Assembly: GCA_964023275.1 (NCBI GenBank)
Contig: OZ029913.1
Span: 45,387,976 to 45,451,975, forward strand
Reading direction: 5' to 3'
DNA: 64,000 bases
DNA from: Norana najaformis
Lineage: Eukaryota; Annelida; Clitellata; Crassiclitellata; Hormogastridae
Shown: one piece after another, positions 27,201 to 33,200 of the stretch
Layout of the letters: every line of letters starts with the position of its first letter
How positions within the stretch are numbered: the stretch's first letter is position 1
Program-made: the position numbers and the translations under genes
Notes under the pieces: generated by a model
The model's database searches: none
What the model was told of the DNA's origin: nothing
The model's input: the letters and a program-made list of their open reading frames with translations, nothing else

Positions 27201-30200
27201 TAGGACAAAACCAACTCCAAAAGACACACTAGGACAAAACCAACTCCAAACAACACAATAGGACAAAACTAAATCCAAAAGACACACTAGGACAAAACCA
27301 ACTCCAAACAACACAATAGGACAAAACTAAATCCAAAAGACACACTAGGACAAAACCAACTCCAAACAACACAATAGGACAAAACCAACTCCAAAAGACA
27401 CACTAGGACAAAACCAACTCCAAACAACACAATAGGACAAAACTAAATCCAAAAGACACACTAGGACAAAACCAACTCCAAACAACACACTAGGACAAAA
27501 CCAACTCCAAACAACACAATAGGACAAAACCAACTCCAAACAACACACTAGGACAAAACCAACTCCAAACAACACACTAGGACAAAACCAACTCCAAACA
27601 ACACAATAGGACAAAACCAACTCCAAAAGACACACTAGGACAAAACCAACTCCAAACAACACAATAGGACAAAACTAAATCCAAAAGACACACTAGGACA
27701 AAACCAACTCCAAACAACACAATAGGACAAAACTAAATCCAAAAGACACACTAGGACAAAACCAACTCCAAACAACACAATAGGACAAAACTAACTCCAA
27801 AAGACACACTAGGACAAAACCAACTCCAAACAACACACTAGGACAAAACCAACTCCAAACAACACAATAGGACAAAACCAACTCCAAAAGACACACTAGG
27901 ACAAAACCAACTCCAAACAACACAATAGGACAAAACTAAATCCAAAAGACACACTAGGACAAAACCAACTCCAAACAACACAATAGGACAAAACTAAATC
28001 CAAAAGATACACTAGGACAAAACCAACTCCAAACAACACAATAGGACAAAACCAACTCCAAAAGACACACTAGGACAAAACCAACTCCAAACAACACACT
28101 AGGACAAAACCAACTCCAAACAACACACTAGGACAAAACCAACTCCAAACAACACACTAGGACAAAACCAACTCCAAACAACACAATAGGACAAAACCAA
28201 CTCCAAAAGACACACTAGGACAAAACCAACTCCAAACAACACAATAGGACAAAACGAAATCCAAAAGACACACTAGGACAAAACCAACTCCAAACAACAC
28301 AATAGGACAAAACTAAATCCAAAAGACACACTAGGACAAAACCAACTCCAAACAACACAATAGGACAAAACTAAATCCAAAAGACACACTAGGACAAAAC
28401 CAACTCCAAACAACACAATAGGACAAAACTAACTCCAAAAGACACACTAGGACAAAACCAACTCCAAACAACACACTAGGACAAAACCAACTCCAAACAA
28501 CACAATAGGACAAAACCAACTCCAAAAGACACACTAGGACAAAACCAACTCCAAACAACACAATAGGACAAAACCAACTCCAAACAACACAATAGGACAA
28601 AACTAAATCCAAAAGACACACTAGGACAAAACCAACTCCAAACAACACAATAGGACAAAACTAACTCCAAAAGACACACTAGGACAAAACCAACTCCAAA
28701 AGACACACTAGGACAAAACCAACTCCATACAACACAATAGGACAAAACTAAATCCAAAAGACACACTAGGACAAAACCAACTCCAAACAACACAATAGGA
28801 CAAAACTAAATCCAAAAGACACACTAGGACAAAACCAACTCCAAACAACACAATAGGACAAAACTAAATCCAAAAGACACACTAGGACAAAACCAACTCC
28901 AAACAACACAATTGGACAAAACCAACTCCAAACAACACACTAGGACAAAACCAACTCCAAACAACACACTAGGACAAAACCAACTCCAAACAACACAATA
29001 GGACAAAACTAAATCCAAAAGACACACTAGGACAAAACCAACTCCAAACAACACAATAGGACAAAACTAAATCCAAAAGATACACTAGGACAAAACCAAC
29101 TCCAAACAACACAATAGGACAAAACCAACTCCAAAAGACACACTAGGACAAAACCAACTCCAAACAACACACTAGGACAAAACCAACTCCAAACAACACA
29201 CTAGGACAAAACCAACTCCAAACAACACAATAGGACAAAACCAACTCCAAACAACACAATAGGACAAAACCAACTCCAAACAACACAATAGGACAAAACC
29301 AACTCCAAACAACACAATAGGACAAAACGAAATCCAAAAGACACACTAGGACAAAACCAACTCCAAACAACACAATAGGACAAAACTAAATCCAAAAGAC
29401 ACACTAGGACAAAACCAACTCCAAACAACACAATAGGACAAAACTAAATCCAAAAGACACACTAGGACAAAACCAACTCCAAACAACACAATAGGACAAA
29501 ACTAACTCCAAAAGACACACTAGGACAAAACCAACTCCAAACAACACAATAGGACAAAACCAACTCCAAACAACACAATAGGACAAAACCAACTCCAAAA
29601 GACACACTAGGACAAAACCAACTCCAAACAACACAATAGGACAAAACTAAATCCAAAAGACACACTAGGACAAAACCAACTCCAAACAACACAATAGGAC
29701 AAAACTAAATCCAAAAGACACACTAGGACAAAACCAACTCCAAACAACACAATAGGACAAAACTAACTCCAAAAGACACACTAGGACAAAACCAACTCCA
29801 AACAACACACTAGGACAAAACCAACTCCAAACAACACAATAGGACAAAACCAACTCCAAAAGACACACTAGGACAAAACCAACTCCAAACAACACAATAG
29901 GACAAAACTAAATCCAAAAGACACACTAGGACAAAACCAACTCCAAACAACACAATAGGACAAAACTAAATCCAAAAGACACACTAGGACAAAACCAACT
30001 CCAAACAACACAATTGGACAAAACCAACTCCAAACAACACACTAGGACAAAACCAACTCCAAACAACACACTAGGACAAAACCAACTCCAAACAACACAA
30101 TAGGACAAAACTAAATCCAAAAGACACACTAGGACAAAACCAACTCCAAACAACACAATAGGACAAAACTAAATCCAAAAGATACACTAGGACAAAACCA

Positions 30201-33200
30201 ACTCCAAACAACACACTAGGACAAAACCAACTCCAAACAACACACTAGGACAAAACCAACTCCAAACAACACACTAGGACAAAACCAACTCCAAACAACA
30301 CAATAGGACAAAACCAACTCCAAAAGACACACTAGGACAAAACCAACTCCAAACAACACAATAGGACAAAACTAAATCCAAAAGACACACTAGGACAAAA
30401 CCAACTCCAAACAACACAATAGGACAAAACTAACTCCAAAAGACACACTAGGACAAAACCAACTCCAAACAACACACTAGGACAAAACCAACTCCAAACA
30501 ACACAATAGGACAAAACCAACTCCAAAAGACACACTAGGACAAAACCAACTCCAAACAACACAATAGGACAAAACTAAATCCAAAAGACACACTAGGACA
30601 AAACCAACTCCAAACAACACAATAGGACAAAACTAAATCCAAAAGACACACTAGGACAAAACCAACTCCAAACAACACAATAGGACAAAACCAACTCCAA
30701 AAGACACACTAGGACAAAACCAACTCCAAACAACACAATAGGACAAAACTAAATCCAAAAGACACACTAGGACAAAACCAACTCCAAACAACACACTAGG
30801 ACAAAACCAACTCCAAACAACACACTAGGACAAAACCAACTCCAAACAACACAATAGGACAAAACCAACTCCAAAAGACACACTAGGACAAAACCAACTC
30901 CATACAACACAATAGGACAAAACTAAATCCAAAAGACACACTAGGACAAAACCAACTCCAAACAACACAATAGGACAAAACTAAATCCAAAAGACACACT
31001 AGGACAAAACCAACTCCAAACAACACAATAGGACAAAACTAAATCCAAAAGACACACTAGGACAAAACTAACTCCAAACAACACAATAGGACAAAACTAA
31101 CTCCAAAAGACACACTAGGACAAAACCAACTCCAAACAACACACTAGGACAAAACCAACTCCAAACAACACAATAGGACAAAACCAACTCCAAAAGACAC
31201 ACTAGGACAAAACCAACTCCAAACAACACAATAGGACAAAACTAAATCCAAAAGACACACTAGGACAAAACTAACTCCAAACAACACAATAGGACAAAAC
31301 TAAATCCAAAAGACACACTAGAACAAAACCAGCTCCAAAAGACACATTAGGACAAACCAACTCCGAAAGACACTCTGTATCAAAACCAGCTCCATGCAGT
31401 TGGATGGAAAATATGGCATATAGTGGAACAAGCGAGACAGCCCTAGATACACCTAACACTACTGTTCAGCCTGAAGTACATGAGTTGTCACTTTGGGACA
31501 TGGTAGCCGATTGGTTAGAACGCTCGGCAAGTAATGTGGAGAGTTTGGGTTTGAGCCTCTCTTGAGACAGTTACTATGTAGGGACCTAGAGCAAGTCCTT
31601 TCCTCACAGTTGCTCAGTGCCATCGATTGATGCTTCGTTGTTTGATAGTGGCTCTTAATAAATGCAGAAATAATAATAATTATAATGGTGTCAGATACAA
31701 TGGTTAGCACTAGCAAACATAATCAGCATGGCAGAGATATGAATGTCCCCAATGAAGTGTGTATGTGATCAGATTTGCATGAATGTCATTGGTCCTTGCT
31801 GAGAAAGGTTATGTTATGGCGTGGGCACCCGAAGCCACAAAATAAGTGTCCGTATAATGCATCCATAATTCTGACTGTGCACTTTATCCCAAGCAAATAC
31901 AGAAGTATGTACCTAGACAGCTCATGCCTTTCAAGGACCTCACAAAGATTGGCTACACTTCTAATCATTTGAAACCAAGTCTGACTCAGTCATAGGGCCA
32001 TTTTTTTTACCTTGTCCTGGAGGAAGCCATTTGGCCTTGGCTTTGATCTTTCTAGAGCCTCAGAATTTGGCCTATTATTCAGGCTTTTGGCCTTTATTGT
32101 AACCAGTGCCAAAGAGTGTTAACATTTCAGAATGGGCTGAATCTTTCTCAACCTTTGAAAGGGTTGTCTTATAAATCTATGGCTAGTAAATTTGCATTGG
32201 AACTTACCAACAGTGACTGTGATTTCAGATTTCAGTGCTAGTGTGATTTCTGTTTGAATTAGTTATTTAGTGGCTTTGTCACTTGAACAAGAACAGTCGG
32301 AACTGCAGCCTGGTGCTCCTTGGCCAGACTCGGCTATGATTTCAGAGTAAGTTATACATTCCTGCATTTCTTGATTGCATCCTGGTCAACTTTATGCTGT
32401 CAATTAATTAGTTTGCTCACTTAGGCTGTTCCCTGCTCTAAAACACTTGTCAGCAGATGACCGTTTGTCCATAAATCAGCAAATTTCTAACCCTAGTAAG
32501 CAGTGCTTTGCCATCTTGGCTCATTTAAATATCCATTTTAGCTGTGCACTGCGTGATTTAAATGTCCATTTTGATTGGTTGTGTTATGTATTTTGAGTTT
32601 TTTTCCAGAGGATTCCATGGCGTAATCTAGCTTGAAATTATACATAGTGGCCTAAATGACGCAGTGTTCTAAAATTATAACGACCATCATTCAGTAGGAG
32701 GCTACAACATCAACCCTTAGCGTCTTTCCATTCTCGACTCGAATCATTTTTGTTTCAGCATGGTCATCCTCCTTAGGCTGCCTTTCTGTCTCATCAGACA
32801 GACCCTTGGAACTGACCACATTGTGAATCTGTTTTTGAGTGTCGTTGATTGTTGTCTAATGCATTATCATAAGGGCATTATACCAGTAGATTAGATTAGA
32901 TTAGAAATCAATATATAACAAAGCATGCTGTAATGAGGCTTCAGTTTATTTACATTTAATACTTGACGATCTTTAATGGAAACTGTTTCTGGGTTGATTG
33001 GCAGCCATGAACTTGCACTTCGTCTACAAGAAGAGGAGAACCAGGGCGCAGAGTCGAGTGGTGCATCGAGACAAGTGGCACCCCAACCAGACACAGCAGC
33101 GCCAGCTGCCACTTCTACCACCACCAGCACCACTGCCTCTAGTGGCACTGGCACCAAAGAAAAGAAGGAAAGCAACGTATGTTTGTCTCCAGTGGCGTTT

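Noticed and set aside
26997..30562. Many 76-105 residue minus-strand ORFs, Val/Leu/Phe/Trp-rich, membrane-protein-like
   Set aside because: They are the 29-bp minisatellite read through in three frames; identical peptides recur in every block and there is no start, promoter or non-repeat coding.
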